A stretch of DNA of 64,000 nucleotides from Denitrobaculum sp965232285 (GTDB taxonomy: Bacteria; Pseudomonadota; Alphaproteobacteria; Kiloniellales; Kiloniellaceae): positions 6,510,001 to 6,574,000 of the forward strand of contig CBDDPL010000004.1 in the NCBI GenBank assembly GCA_965232285.1, given 5' to 3'. The notes beneath the pieces are model-generated. The model saw nothing but the letters and a program-made list of their open reading frames with translations, did not search any database and had not been told where the DNA came from. Below, one piece after another: positions 34,229 through 43,176 of the stretch; the first letter of the stretch is position 1; each line of letters opens with the position of its first letter. Made by a program: the position numbers and the translations under genes.

Positions 34229-36379
34229 ATGGCTGGTTTCATTCGCCCGGGGGGCAGCGGTACGGCGATCGCTGTTTCTATACTCGGATCTTTTTTCTTT
34301 TCCGCCGTTGTCCAGGCGCAGGAGGAAACTGCCGAGAGCCAGAGCACGGGCGAGCAGGCCGCTCCCTACGACAGGATTCTCGATCCCATCTCGGTGACCG
34401 CGACCCGTAATCCGATCAAGGCTTTCGAATATCCCGGAATGGTCACTGTCATTGGGCGGGAGGAAATCCAGAGCCGGCAGGCTTCGTCACCCGACGACGT
34501 TTTGCGTTTCGTCCCCAATGTCGAGTTTACCGGCGGTCCGCGCCGCACCGGCGAAGTGCCGTCCATCCGGGGTTTCTCGGGACCCGACGTCATCGTGACG
34601 ATCGACGGCGCCCGGCAGAACTTTGGCTCGGCGCATGACGGCCGCTTCTTCGTCGATCCCAGTCTTCTCAAGCAGGTCGAGGTGCTGCGCGGCCCGGCCT
34701 CCTCACTCTACGGCAGTGGCGGTACGGGCGGTATCATCGAGTTCCGCACCATCGATGCAGACGACTTCCTGTCGGCTGATGAGAGCTTCGGCGCGACGGT
34801 CTCGACGGGCTATCAGAGCGTCAACCGGGAAAAAATCGGCACGGTCACGGGCTATGCGGCGCCGATCGAGGGATTGGGCTTCATCGGTAGTGTCACGCGC
34901 CGCGATTCCGGCTCGATCGAGTTGGGCGACGGTACCGAGTTGGACAATACCGACGACGACATCATCTCCGGCCTCTTCAAGGGCAGCTACGAGTTCGCCG
35001 AGCATCACAGGATCGAAGGTTCCTTCGTCACTTTCCGCAATGATGCTCAGGAACCGAATAACGGTCAGGGGCGCGGCGGCAACGATGTGTTCGACAAGGA
35101 TGTCCTCTCCGATACCTATCGGGTCGCCTACAGCTACAAGGATCCGGACAACGATCTGATTAATCTGGATGTCACGGCCTATTACACGGATCTCCAGGTC
35201 GATGAGGTCGAACTGGATCCGGCCACCTTCGCCGTCACCGGTGAGACTCTTGAGCGCAATGTCGATACCTACGGCTTCCGCCTGGACAACCGCTCCAACC
35301 TTACTCTGAGCGACGATCTGGCCGTGACCTTCACCTATGGCGCCGAGTATTACGAAGACGAGCAGGATGGCGCTCGGGGATCGGGTGACCGCGACGGCGT
35401 TCCGGATGCCGACGACCGCTTCATCGGCGTTTTCTCCCAGGCTGAGATTACCTTTTCCGAGCCCTTCGGGGTCGTGCCCGGTGATCTCTTGATCATTCCG
35501 GGGTTGAGGTTCGACAGTTACGAGGTGTCCAGTTCCGTCGCGGACAGCAACGACGAGACTGAACTCTCTCCCAGGCTCGGCGTCAGCTATTTGCCGACGG
35601 ACTGGCTCCTCGTATTCGCGAACTATGCGCAGGCTTTCCGCGCGCCCACCTTCGACGAACTCTTCACCACAGGGACCCACTTCCGGATTCCGGTCGGTGC
35701 GGGGATCGTGAACCGCTTTGTGCCGAACCCCGATCTGAAACCGCAACGCACGAAGACATTTGAATTCGGCGGCGGCGTGACCTTCGAAGATCTGGCGGAA
35801 ACCGGGGATCAGTTTCAGTTCAAGGCTTCGCATTTCCTGATCTGGGGCGACGACTTCATCGATACGCGGGTCGTTCAGCCGAGTCCCTTCGTCGACTGCA
35901 ATCCCTTTATTCCCGGCGCTTGTGACGGCACCACGAGTACCTTCAACGTGCCTGAAGCCAAACTCTGGGGCTCTGAGATCGAGGCGTCCTATGAAAACGA
36001 GCGTTTTCTGGTCTCTCTCGGCTTCTCCCGGATCGATGGTGAGAACGAGGAAACTGGCGAAAAGATCGGAAATCTGACGCCTGATGAAGTGACCTTGAAC
36101 ACAGCGGTTAAGTTGCCCGAGATCGACTCCATTGTCGGCTGGCGGCTGCTGGCGGCCGATCAGTTCGACGAGGTCAACGCGGAATCAGAAAAGCGCGACG
36201 GCTATACGGTGCACGATGTCTACTTTTCCTGGCAGCCCGGAGACGACCTGTTGCAGGGCCTTCGGCTCGACCTCGGCATCGACAATATCTTCGACAAGTC
36301 CTACACGCGGGTGAACACCAACGCCCTCGAGCCGGGGCGTAACTTCAAGGGTCTCGTCAGCTATTCGGTGAAGTGGTGA
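34229..36379 (+). CDS. hmuR: TonB-dependent heme/hemoglobin outer-membrane receptor
   Basis: From ATG 34229 (AGGGGA eight bases upstream) the product has 716 residues. A signal peptide ends near VVQAQ. It is followed by a TonB-box-like segment (DPISVTATRN), the plug domain (QASSPDDVLRFVPNVEFTGG) and a 22-strand barrel. Heme-receptor motifs FRAP (AFRAPTFDELF) and NPDL (VPNPDLKPQ) flank a His in TGTHFRI, as in HmuR/HemR. The terminal aromatic-rich strand ends SYSVKW, which suits outer-membrane assembly. A GTG at 34205 would lengthen the signal peptide. It directly precedes hmuS, hmuTUV and a tonB-like gene, so the locus is self-contained for heme import. Confidence 0.92.
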   Translation: MAGFIRPGGSGTAIAVSILGSFFFSAVVQAQEETAESQSTGEQAAPYDRILDPISVTATRNPIKAFEYPGMVTVIGREEIQSRQASSPDDVLRFVPNVEFTGGPRRTGEVPSIRGFSGPDVIVTIDGARQNFGSAHDGRFFVDPSLLKQVEVLRGPASSLYGSGGTGGIIEFRTIDADDFLSADESFGATVSTGYQSVNREKIGTVTGYAAPIEGLGFIGSVTRRDSGSIELGDGTELDNTDDDIISGLFKGSYEFAEHHRIEGSFVTFRNDAQEPNNGQGRGGNDVFDKDVLSDTYRVAYSYKDPDNDLINLDVTAYYTDLQVDEVELDPATFAVTGETLERNVDTYGFRLDNRSNLTLSDDLAVTFTYGAEYYEDEQDGARGSGDRDGVPDADDRFIGVFSQAEITFSEPFGVVPGDLLIIPGLRFDSYEVSSSVADSNDETELSPRLGVSYLPTDWLLVFANYAQAFRAPTFDELFTTGTHFRIPVGAGIVNRFVPNPDLKPQRTKTFEFGGGVTFEDLAETGDQFQFKASHFLIWGDDFIDTRVVQPSPFVDCNPFIPGACDGTTSTFNVPEAKLWGSEIEASYENERFLVSLGFSRIDGENEETGEKIGNLTPDEVTLNTAVKLPEIDSIVGWRLLAADQFDEVNAESEKRDGYTVHDVYFSWQPGDDLLQGLRLDLGIDNIFDKSYTRVNTNALEPGRNFKGLVSYSVKW

Positions 36380-37452
36380 TGGAACCAACGCCAAAAACCC
36401 TTGAACTTGCGGCGGCAGACCTGCGGGCGCGCTGGGCCGAACTGAAGGCCGCGGAGCCCATGATCCGGGCGCGCGACGCCGCCGTGCAGCTCGGGGTTTC
36501 CGAAGCCGAACTGGTGGCCTGCCGCTGCGGCGAGGCCGTCCGGAGGCTGGATAACGCCTGGGGGCCGATGATCAAAGGCTTTCCGGATCTGGGGCAGGTC
36601 ATGGTGCTGACCCGGAACGAGCAGGCGGTGCACGAGAAAGTCGGGACCTTCGGCAAGATCTCGATTTTCAAGTCCATGGGGCTCGTGCTCGACGACGACA
36701 TCGATCTCCGGCTCTTCCTCGATCACTGGCACAGTGGCTACGCGGTCAGCGAAGAAACCCGCAGCGGCCTGCGCCACAGCCTGCAGTTCTTCGATCTCGA
36801 CGGGACGGCGGTCCACAAGCTCTATCTGCGCCCAGAGAGCGACCAGGGTGCTTACGATGCCCTGGTTCGGCGCCACCTGCACGCGGATCAGCAGCCGGGC
36901 CAGGCCGTCTCGGTCTTGCCTGCGCCTCTGCCTGACCGCCCCGATCGCGACATCGATCGGGCGACGCTCCGGCGGCGCTGGCAGGCCTTGCAGGATGTGC
37001 ATGATTTCCATGCGATGCTGAAGGAACTCGGTGTCGGGCGTCTCCAGGCCTTCCGACTGATAGGTGATGACTTCGCGCAGGCCGTCGGAACCGGAGCCTT
37101 CCCGGTGGCGCTGGAAGCCGCCGCCCAGAACCAGACGCCGATCATGGTCTTCACCGGTAGTCCGGGTGTCATTCAGATCCACACCGGCCCGGTCCGCCGA
37201 TTGAAGGTCATGGGTCCCTGGTTCAATGTGCTGGACGAAGGTTTCAATCTGCATCTGCGGACGGATGGCATCGCCCAGGCCTGGGTGGTGCGCAAGCCGA
37301 CCCGTGACGGTCTGGTCACCTCACTTGAGATCTTCGACGCGAATGACCGCCAGATCGCCTGGATGTTTGGCGCGCGCAAGGCGGGCGAAACCGAACGGGA
37401 CGATTGGCGCGGCCTGGTGGCCGCACTGGAGAGCCAGGGAGAAACGGTATGA
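36379..37452 (+). CDS. hmuS: Hemin-degrading / heme-trafficking factor HmuS
   Basis: The 357-residue product consists of two tandem HemS/ChuX-type repeats, roughly residues 30-180 and 205-350, with parallel motifs such as VHEKVGTFGKISIFKSMGLV and IQIHTGPVRRLKVMGPWFNV. The length equals that of HemS/HmuS/ChuS proteins. They bind heme in the cytoplasm and either degrade it or pass it on. The ATG overlaps the receptor stop (TGATG), so the genes are coupled. The hmuT start in turn overlaps its stop by 4 bp. Confidence 0.9.
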   Translation: MEPTPKTLELAAADLRARWAELKAAEPMIRARDAAVQLGVSEAELVACRCGEAVRRLDNAWGPMIKGFPDLGQVMVLTRNEQAVHEKVGTFGKISIFKSMGLVLDDDIDLRLFLDHWHSGYAVSEETRSGLRHSLQFFDLDGTAVHKLYLRPESDQGAYDALVRRHLHADQQPGQAVSVLPAPLPDRPDRDIDRATLRRRWQALQDVHDFHAMLKELGVGRLQAFRLIGDDFAQAVGTGAFPVALEAAAQNQTPIMVFTGSPGVIQIHTGPVRRLKVMGPWFNVLDEGFNLHLRTDGIAQAWVVRKPTRDGLVTSLEIFDANDRQIAWMFGARKAGETERDDWRGLVAALESQGETV

Positions 37453-38375
37453 GAAATGTTGCGCGCGCTTTGGTTCCCGCCCTGGTTTTCTGGCTGGCGA
37501 TGTCGGTCCCCGGGGTTGGCGGCGCGCGCGCTGAGTCACCGGTTACTGATGCCACCGGCAGAACGATTTCCGTCCAGGAAAACGCCACGCTGGTGTCGGT
37601 CGGCGGGTCGGTCACGGAAATCCTCTATGCCCTCGGCCTGGCGGATCGCATTCTGGCCGTGGACTCCACCAGCCTCTATCCGGCGAGGGCCAGAGGCCTT
37701 CCCAATGTCGGTTACATGCGGCAACTGGCGGCCGAGCCGATCCTCGCGATGGCGCCTTCGCTGGTCCTCGCGGTCGAGGATTCGGGGCCGCCGGCCGTGC
37801 TCGACCAGCTTCGGGAGGCCGGCGTGCAGGTTGCCGTGATCCCGGATAAGCCGACGCCGCAGGGGATCTCCGAAAAGATCGAACTGATTGCCGATGCCTT
37901 GGGAGTGTCCGATAGAGGGCGCGCGCTCTCCCGTCAGGTCGAGACCGACTTGCGAGATCTGCGGGCCGCTGTCCAGCAGGCGGGCAGTCGCCCCAAAGTT
38001 CTCTTCTTGCTCTCCATCGGCAATGGTGGCGCGCCGCTCGCCGCCGGCCTTGAGACCTCGGCCGCCGGGATCATCGAGCTGGCCGGCGGGGTCAACGCCA
38101 TCGGGTCTTTCGAAGGTTACAAGGCGCTCTCACCGGAAGCCCTGGTGGAAGCCGCTCCGGATGTCCTGCTGGTCACGAACCGGTCCCTCGGGTTGCTGGG
38201 CGGTGCCGAAGGCCTGTTGCAACTGCCCGAGATATCCGAGACTCCAGCCGGCCGCGCGGGCCGGATCGTCGCCATGGACGGCTTGTTGCTTCTGGGGTTC
38301 GGACCGCGGACGCCAAAGGCCGTCTCGGACTTGGCGGCGCAACTGCACCCGGATTTCTCTCCGCCGACGCAATAG
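37449..38375 (+). CDS. hmuT: Heme ABC transporter, periplasmic heme-binding protein HmuT
   Basis: The 308-residue product has a signal peptide (ALVPALVFWLAMSVPGVGGA, cleaved before the ESPV start). It is followed by a helical-backbone binding protein of the BtuF/HmuT class. VSVGGSVTEILYALGLADRI with a conserved Tyr-containing pocket (GYMRQLAAEPILAMAPSLVL) marks heme-binding members. It overlaps hmuS by 4 bp and hands heme to HmuU/HmuV. Confidence 0.92.
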   Translation: MRNVARALVPALVFWLAMSVPGVGGARAESPVTDATGRTISVQENATLVSVGGSVTEILYALGLADRILAVDSTSLYPARARGLPNVGYMRQLAAEPILAMAPSLVLAVEDSGPPAVLDQLREAGVQVAVIPDKPTPQGISEKIELIADALGVSDRGRALSRQVETDLRDLRAAVQQAGSRPKVLFLLSIGNGGAPLAAGLETSAAGIIELAGGVNAIGSFEGYKALSPEALVEAAPDVLLVTNRSLGLLGGAEGLLQLPEISETPAGRAGRIVAMDGLLLLGFGPRTPKAVSDLAAQLHPDFSPPTQ

Positions 38376-38427
38376 GAGCCACGATCCGAAGCATGTGCAA
38401 GGAGAATGACGACAGAGGGAGCCGGCG

Positions 38428-39573
38428 ATGACCAGCCTCGCCGCCGGCGACGTCATGACGCTTGCCTTGCAGCGGCGGCAGCGGAGCCGTTTGCTTTTGA
38501 CCGCGCTTTGCGTCCTGCTGCTGGCCGGATTTGCTTTGTCGGTCGGCTGGGGGGCTGTAAGCATCTCTCCGCCTCAGGTTCTCGCCATTCTTGCAAAATC
38601 GATCGGGTTGGGTTGGGCGAGTGGCGACGCAGCCTCCGAAGCCTCGATCTGGGCCTTTGGCCGCCGCGAGGAAATCGTTCTGCTCGGGATTCGTCTGCCG
38701 CGGGCTGTGCTGGCGGTGCTGGTCGGCGCCGCCCTGGCCGGTTCGGGGGCGGCGCTCCAGGGTCTGTTCCGCAATCCGCTTGCCGATCCCGGCTTGATCG
38801 GCGTGTCCACAGGCGCCGCGCTGGCGGCCGCGGCCTGGATCGTGCTCGGGGGCAGTCTGGCGGGCGTTTTGGGCGTCGCGTTCACAGCCACGGCAGGCCC
38901 GACGCTCGGCTTTCTGTTCCTGCCCCTGGCCGCCTTTCTCGGCGGACTCGTTTCCACCTTCCTGGTCTATCGCATTGCCAGCCGCGCCGGCCAAACCGAT
39001 GTCGCGACGCTCCTGTTGGCGGGCGTTGCCATGAACGCCATATCCGGTGCGGGGGTCGGCCTGCTGATCTTTCTCAGCGATGACCAGCAGCTACGTGATC
39101 TGAATTTCTGGCTGCTCGGCAGTCTCGGCGGCGTCACCTGGACCAAGGTCGTGACGGTCGCACCTTTTATCGCCGGCGCGGCGCTTGCGCTGTTGCTCTT
39201 CGCGCGGCACCTCAACGCGCTTCTGCTGGGCGAACGCGAGGCCGGCCATCTGGGCTTTCGCGTCGAGCGGACCAAGAAAGCCATCGTCCTGCTGGTCGCC
39301 CTGGCAACGGGCGCTTCGGTTGCGGTCACCGGCGTCATTGGCTTTGTCGGCCTGGTGGTGCCGCATCTGGTGCGCCTCTCCATGGGCGCGGATCACAAGC
39401 TTCTCATGCCCGCCTCGTTACTGCTGGGCGCGAGTTTGATGCTCTTTGCCGATCTGGCCGCGCGCTCGGTCGCCTTGCCGGCGGAATTGCCGATCGGGAT
39501 TCTGACGAGCTGCGTCGGCGGCCCCTTTTTCCTCTGGCTGCTGCTGCGGGCCCGCGCAAAGGGAGCCTGGTGA
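38428..39573 (+). CDS. hmuU: Heme ABC transporter permease HmuU
   Basis: The 381-residue product is a FecCD/BtuC-family permease with about ten membrane helices. Key motifs are IRLPRAVLAVLVGAALAGSG, ALQGLFRNPLADPGLIGVST and FVGLVVPHLVRLSMGADHK, the last being the coupling-helix region that contacts the ATPase. It follows hmuT by 52 bp with GGGAG upstream of its ATG and overlaps the hmuV start. Confidence 0.94.
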   Translation: MTSLAAGDVMTLALQRRQRSRLLLTALCVLLLAGFALSVGWGAVSISPPQVLAILAKSIGLGWASGDAASEASIWAFGRREEIVLLGIRLPRAVLAVLVGAALAGSGAALQGLFRNPLADPGLIGVSTGAALAAAAWIVLGGSLAGVLGVAFTATAGPTLGFLFLPLAAFLGGLVSTFLVYRIASRAGQTDVATLLLAGVAMNAISGAGVGLLIFLSDDQQLRDLNFWLLGSLGGVTWTKVVTVAPFIAGAALALLLFARHLNALLLGEREAGHLGFRVERTKKAIVLLVALATGASVAVTGVIGFVGLVVPHLVRLSMGADHKLLMPASLLLGASLMLFADLAARSVALPAELPIGILTSCVGGPFFLWLLLRARAKGAW

Positions 39574-40373
39574 TGCTGGTGGCGGATCAGGTTGACGTCA
39601 CGCTGGGCGGTGCGAAAATCCTGAAGGCGGTTTCTCTCAGCCTTTCAGAGGGCGAACTGGTCACGGTGGTCGGGCCCAACGGCGCAGGGAAATCCACGCT
39701 CTTCGGGGCGATGTCGGGCGCTGTGACGCCGGAGGCGGGGATGGCATCACTCGCCGGACTCGCCCTGACCGACTGGGCGCCCGAAGCCCTGGCCCGGCAT
39801 CGGGCCGTCTTACCGCAGAATGCGGAGCTGACCTTTCCCTTTCGTGTCCTGGAGGTGGTGCTGCTCGGACGTTCGCCGCACCAGGGACAGTGCAAAGAGG
39901 AAAGGGATCTGACCATTGCACGGCTGGCGATGCTGGAGACCGAAACGCTGCATCTGGCGGATCGCGTCTACACCACGTTGTCCGGCGGAGAGCGCCAGCG
40001 GGTGCAGTTGGCGCGGGTTTTGACTCAGATTGCCTTTTGCGAAGAAGCGGTGCCGTCAGACGCGGCCTCCGGCGGGCGCTTTCTCTTGCTGGACGAGCCA
40101 ACCTCAAGTCTCGATCCGGCCCATCAGCATGCAACCCTGCAGACCGCCGTGCGGGCCTGTGAACGCGGTATCGGCGTGCTCGCGGTGTTACACGATCTGA
40201 ACCTCGCCGCGATGTATGCCGACCGTATTGTGATGTTGAAGGAGGGGCAGATTCCGGCGCAGGGCACGCCGGCCGAGGTTCTGACCGAGAAGCTCATCGA
40301 GGGAGTCTTCGATCTGCCCGTCAAGGTTCTCGAGCACCCCAGCCGGAACTGTCCTTACGTGGTGGCTGCATGA
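39573..40373 (+). CDS. hmuV: Heme ABC transporter ATP-binding protein HmuV
   Basis: The 266-residue ATPase has Walker A VVGPNGAGKST, signature LSGGERQRVQLARVL and Walker B RFLLLDEPTSSLDP followed by the H-loop VLHDLNLAAMYAD. An insertion between signature and Walker B (ALTQIAFCEEAVPSDAASGG region) is typical of HmuV. The ATG at 39573 overlaps the hmuU stop by 1 bp, with GGGAG seven bases upstream; a GTG at 39570 is an alternative. It powers heme import through HmuU. Confidence 0.94.
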   Translation: MLVADQVDVTLGGAKILKAVSLSLSEGELVTVVGPNGAGKSTLFGAMSGAVTPEAGMASLAGLALTDWAPEALARHRAVLPQNAELTFPFRVLEVVLLGRSPHQGQCKEERDLTIARLAMLETETLHLADRVYTTLSGGERQRVQLARVLTQIAFCEEAVPSDAASGGRFLLLDEPTSSLDPAHQHATLQTAVRACERGIGVLAVLHDLNLAAMYADRIVMLKEGQIPAQGTPAEVLTEKLIEGVFDLPVKVLEHPSRNCPYVVAA

Positions 40374-41602
40374 TGGCTTCGGCAGCGTTCCAGGATCCAG
40401 GCAATGCCGGGCGCAGGAGCCCTGAGACGCGGCAGTTCTTGTGGCTGAGTATCGCGCTCCTCTTGTCCTTCGCCATCCACGCCATGGCGGCTTTCCTTGT
40501 CCCTGAGAGTGACGATGAGGGCGTGGCACAGTTTGGGGTCGGCGGAACCCTTGTTTCGCTCGGCCCGGCGGGGCGGGAGGCCGGCGGCGAAGTCGCCAAG
40601 GCAGCAAGTGAGTCTGCCCCAACGGCTGAAGTTGAAGCGGCTGAAGTCGAAGCAGCGGAAGCGGAGAGCCTGGAAGCCGTGGAAGCGCTTCAAGAGCCGG
40701 ATGTCGTCGAGCCGGAAACCTCGCCGCTGGCTGAAGAGCCGAATCTTACCGAGCCGGCAAGCGTGAGCGCGTTGCAGGTTGTGGCGGAACCGGCCTCTCT
40801 GGAGGCCGAGGCGCAGGTGGCTGCATTGTCCGTTTCGCCTGTCGAAGCACCGGCTAGCAGCAACAGCGTTCCGCTACTGGCGCTTGCCCCTTCCGAAGCG
40901 TCTGATGCTTTGCTGGCCGAGGTCCGTCCTCTCGAAGCGACGGAGAGCCTCGAGGCGGAAGAGCTTGTCGAACCGGTAACCGAGCCGGTCGCAGAGCCGG
41001 TCACTGTGCTGCGACCGGCTCCGCCACCGCCGAAGCGCCGCCCGAAACTTATTGCTGAGCAGAAGCAGGGCAAACCCGCGCCGCCCGCGTCCCGGGAACC
41101 GCAGAGCGTTGAGAAGACGACAGCAAAGCCGCCGAGCCCGCAGGCCGATTCTGTCAAGAAAGCCGCCGTCGAGGAACTCGCCAAGACTGGCCAGGACGGC
41201 AGTGAGGAGACCCAGACGGAGCAGGAGATCGCCGGGGAAGGCGGACGCTCGGGCCGTGCCGGCGCGAGCGAAGCCGGTGAGGGCAATAACAGCACGGGCG
41301 GCGGTGCACCCGGTGCCCAGAGTGACTACTACCAGCAGATCCAGGCCTGGCTGGAGAAGCACAAGCGTTACCCGCGGCGTTCTAAACTTCGAAACGAACA
41401 GGGCGTGGTCATGCTCCGCTTCGTCGTGGCGCGCGACGGATCGGTCTCTGTCTTCGATATCGAAGAGAGTTCCGGCTACAAACGTCTGGACAAGGAGGCT
41501 TTGGGTATGATCGAGCGGGCGCAGCCTTTGCCGGCCATGCCGTCGGATATGGTCGGCACTGAACTTAGCCTGGTCGTTCCGGTGAACTTCGAACTCCGCT
41601 GA
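40370..41602 (+). CDS. TonB-like energy transducer of the heme locus
   Basis: The 410-residue product has one N-terminal membrane helix (LSIALLLSFAIHAMAAFLV) with the His characteristic of TonB. A long Glu/Ala/Pro-rich periplasmic spacer follows, with repeated EPV/EAVE units (about 70-290). The C-terminal TonB domain (YYQQIQAWLEKHKRYPRRSK, VVARDGSVSVFDIEESSGYK) is complete. It is longer than E. coli TonB (239) because of the acidic spacer, whereas many TonB spacers are basic and proline-rich. The start overlaps the hmuV stop by 4 bp. No exbB/exbD genes are nearby, so these must be supplied from elsewhere. It most likely energises the heme receptor. Confidence 0.88.
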   Translation: MMASAAFQDPGNAGRRSPETRQFLWLSIALLLSFAIHAMAAFLVPESDDEGVAQFGVGGTLVSLGPAGREAGGEVAKAASESAPTAEVEAAEVEAAEAESLEAVEALQEPDVVEPETSPLAEEPNLTEPASVSALQVVAEPASLEAEAQVAALSVSPVEAPASSNSVPLLALAPSEASDALLAEVRPLEATESLEAEELVEPVTEPVAEPVTVLRPAPPPPKRRPKLIAEQKQGKPAPPASREPQSVEKTTAKPPSPQADSVKKAAVEELAKTGQDGSEETQTEQEIAGEGGRSGRAGASEAGEGNNSTGGGAPGAQSDYYQQIQAWLEKHKRYPRRSKLRNEQGVVMLRFVVARDGSVSVFDIEESSGYKRLDKEALGMIERAQPLPAMPSDMVGTELSLVVPVNFELR

Positions 41603-41843
41603 TACTGCATCGCCTGGTATCGCGGTTAGTTTGGCCAAAAAAAATCCGCGTGAAGACAGCTCCACACGGACCCAGACCATCGATTGAGCGCTCCAGCAGA
41701 ACGCATTGGGCGGCGTGGACCTTAATTTCCGGCCTTCTGCGCCAGCCCCACCCCTCGATTTCACCCGGCGGGACTCAACTCCCGCGCACATCACGTAACT
41801 TCTACAGCAACTTGACTGTTTTGTCAGTGATTATCCTGCGGAT

Positions 41844-42368
41844 TCAGTGCAGCCGGGCGGTCAGTTCGGGCGCGCCGAATTCCTGATGAGGCGGTGTAGT
41901 ATCGCCATAGCGTTCAGGCAGGATCAAGCCATGGCGGCGCATGCCTGCGGCGAGGCGGAAGCCGGCCTCCAGCATGTCGCCGATGCCGTCGCCGGTCACT
42001 AGCCATTCGGCCAGGGAACGGGCCAGCCGGCGCTCCCCGCTCTGGCAGGCTGCAACAAAGCAGACAAGACTGACTTCATCCGCGCCGAGATAGGCGCAGC
42101 AGGGCTGGTGATGACAGATCCGCCGGCGGGCATGGCACTGAATAGTCTTGATCAGGCCGGCGAATCCGGTGAGGGCGTCTCGTCCGTCCTTGCTGCCGAG
42201 TTGACGGGCAAACTCGTTCCAGACGAAATTCCAGTGATCCCCGGTGTTTTGCTTCAGGCCCAGTACCCAGCGGCGGAAGGACCAGACCACGAACTGCTCC
42301 GACGGATCGAGTTCTGCGGTCGATGCAGGCCAGGGCAAGGCGTCTTGATCGGGATGTGATAATGGCAA
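41844..42368 (-). CDS. Unknown Cys/His-rich protein, probably Fur-regulated
   Basis: The 174-residue product is not recognised. It starts from TTG 42368 with AGGAG seven bases upstream. The centre carries a dense Cys/His segment (CHARRRICHHQPCCAYLGAD, then VCFVAAC) that might bind a metal or iron-sulfur cluster. The N-terminal half contains FVVWSFRRWVLG, and the C-terminal half is helical. No signal peptide is present. It is divergent from bfd and shares with it an intergenic region holding two Fur-box-like sites. That places it in the iron-starvation response, possibly in heme or iron handling after import. Confidence 0.72.
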   Translation of the reverse strand: MPLSHPDQDALPWPASTAELDPSEQFVVWSFRRWVLGLKQNTGDHWNFVWNEFARQLGSKDGRDALTGFAGLIKTIQCHARRRICHHQPCCAYLGADEVSLVCFVAACQSGERRLARSLAEWLVTGDGIGDMLEAGFRLAAGMRRHGLILPERYGDTTPPHQEFGAPELTARLH

Positions 42369-42436
42369 TCTCGGCTCCTGAGGGTGGACGGCTGAAGATC
42401 AGACCGGTGGAAAACCACATTGGATAGCATGATATT

Positions 42437-42455
42437 AAGAATGATTATCATTATC
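42437..42455. promoter_or_regulatory. Strong Fur box between the unknown gene and bfd
   Basis: AAGAATGATTATCATTATC matches 16 of 19 positions of the classical Fur consensus. It lies about 70 bp upstream of the leftward unknown gene and 125 bp upstream of bfd. Confidence 0.8.
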
Positions 42456-42525
42456 AAATAAATTGGTTAAAAAAACATACCCAAAGTCCCTGTTGTTTAT
42501 GGGGAGAATTTTTTCGCCAAAATAT

Positions 42526-42544
42526 GCAATTGACAATCATTCTT
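42526..42544. promoter_or_regulatory. Second Fur-box-like site upstream of bfd
   Basis: GCAATTGACAATCATTCTT matches about 13 of 19 positions of the Fur consensus and includes an intact AATCATT core. It ends 36 bp before the bfd start, in position to cover the promoter. Confidence 0.6.
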
Positions 42545-42580
42545 AACGATTTCACACTACAAAGGTGCTTGGAGAAATGA

Positions 42581-42796
42581 ATGTACGTTTGCATTTGTAA
42601 CGGATACCGGGACTCGGAGATCAGCGAAGTCGCTCGCGATGGCGTTCGCTGCGCACGCCGGGCTTACTTTCAGCTAGGCGGTGGCCCGCGCTGCGGACAG
42701 TGCCTGGAAATGGCCCAGGATCTGATCGATGAGGTTCACGAAGAGACCGAGCAGTCCGCTGCTTATCCCCTCCTGGCCGCTCAGGCCGCAGGCTAA
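42581..42796 (+). CDS. bfd: Bacterioferritin-associated ferredoxin
   Basis: The 71-residue product has the [2Fe-2S] ligands Cys4 and Cys6 (MYVCICNGY) and Cys38 and Cys41 (GGPRCGQC) in the spacing of Bfd. Bfd reduces and releases iron stored in bacterioferritin when iron is scarce. The start has GGAG six bases upstream. Two Fur-like boxes upstream agree with induction by low iron. Its partner bfr lies 380 bp downstream on the opposite strand. Confidence 0.95.
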   Translation: MYVCICNGYRDSEISEVARDGVRCARRAYFQLGGGPRCGQCLEMAQDLIDEVHEETEQSAAYPLLAAQAAG

Positions 42797-42866
42797 CCCT
42801 TTTACCGCCAGTCAATCTTCATGGTTTCTTTTGCCGGCTAAGGCGCTTCGCGCTTAAAACGGCCTG

Positions 42867-42896
42867 TACCAAGGGCAACGGTATCGAACCCTGGTA
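42867..42896. repeat. Imperfect TACCAAGGG / CCCTGGTA hairpin
   Basis: TACCAAGGG at 42867-42875 and CCCTGGTA at 42889-42896 pair with one bulged base. The same outer sequence occurs in the longer palindrome at 47219-47271 and as single copies at 1785 and 24443. This suggests a dispersed intergenic repeat family. Confidence 0.5.
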
Positions 42897-43032
42897 TAAG
42901 TTCCATGGCAGCTCAGTCAGCATACTGCCGACTTCGAGCGCGAAGCCTGAAGTTTAAATTTCCGGAAAACCGTAATCTGCTGTGGTGGTCGCCGGCGCGT
43001 CCTGAAGAGGTCCGTGAACCAACCCCTAAACG

Positions 43033-43103
43033 CTAAGGACCAGCCAGATCCCGTTAACCCGGGTCTGATCTGGACGGGTATTGGACAGGGGCTGGTCGGT
43101 TAG
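43033..43103. repeat. Nested inverted repeat of unknown role
   Basis: GACCAGCC (43038-43045) pairs with GGCTGGTC (43090-43097). Inside it CCAGATC (43044-43050) pairs with GATCTGG (43067-43073), so the two stems share bases and are mutually exclusive in part. CTAA/TTAG flanks extend the outer stem. It could be a decayed mobile palindrome or a switching RNA element. Nothing else supports either. Confidence 0.45.
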
Positions 43104-43116
43104 AAAGCCGAATGCA

Positions 43117-43147
43117 AAGGAAAGGCAGGTGCCGGCTGCCTTTCCTT
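43117..43147 (-). terminator. Probable rho-independent terminator of bfr
   Basis: A perfect 12-bp stem with a 7-base loop has arms 43117-43128 and 43136-43147. On the minus strand it follows the bfr stop by about 30 bases and is trailed by a short T stretch. The T tail is weak, so efficiency is uncertain. Confidence 0.55.
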
Positions 43148-43176
43148 CATCAGAAAATGGGAACGGGAGCGTGCCC

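Larger units (their letters stand above)
42797..43176. other. Intergenic region between bfd and bfr with structured repeats
   Basis: This 380-bp convergent gap contains an imperfect ATACCAAGG-type hairpin (42867-42896), a nested inverted repeat (43033-43103) and the bfr terminator (43117-43147). No coding frame or RNA family was recognised. Confidence 0.6.
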
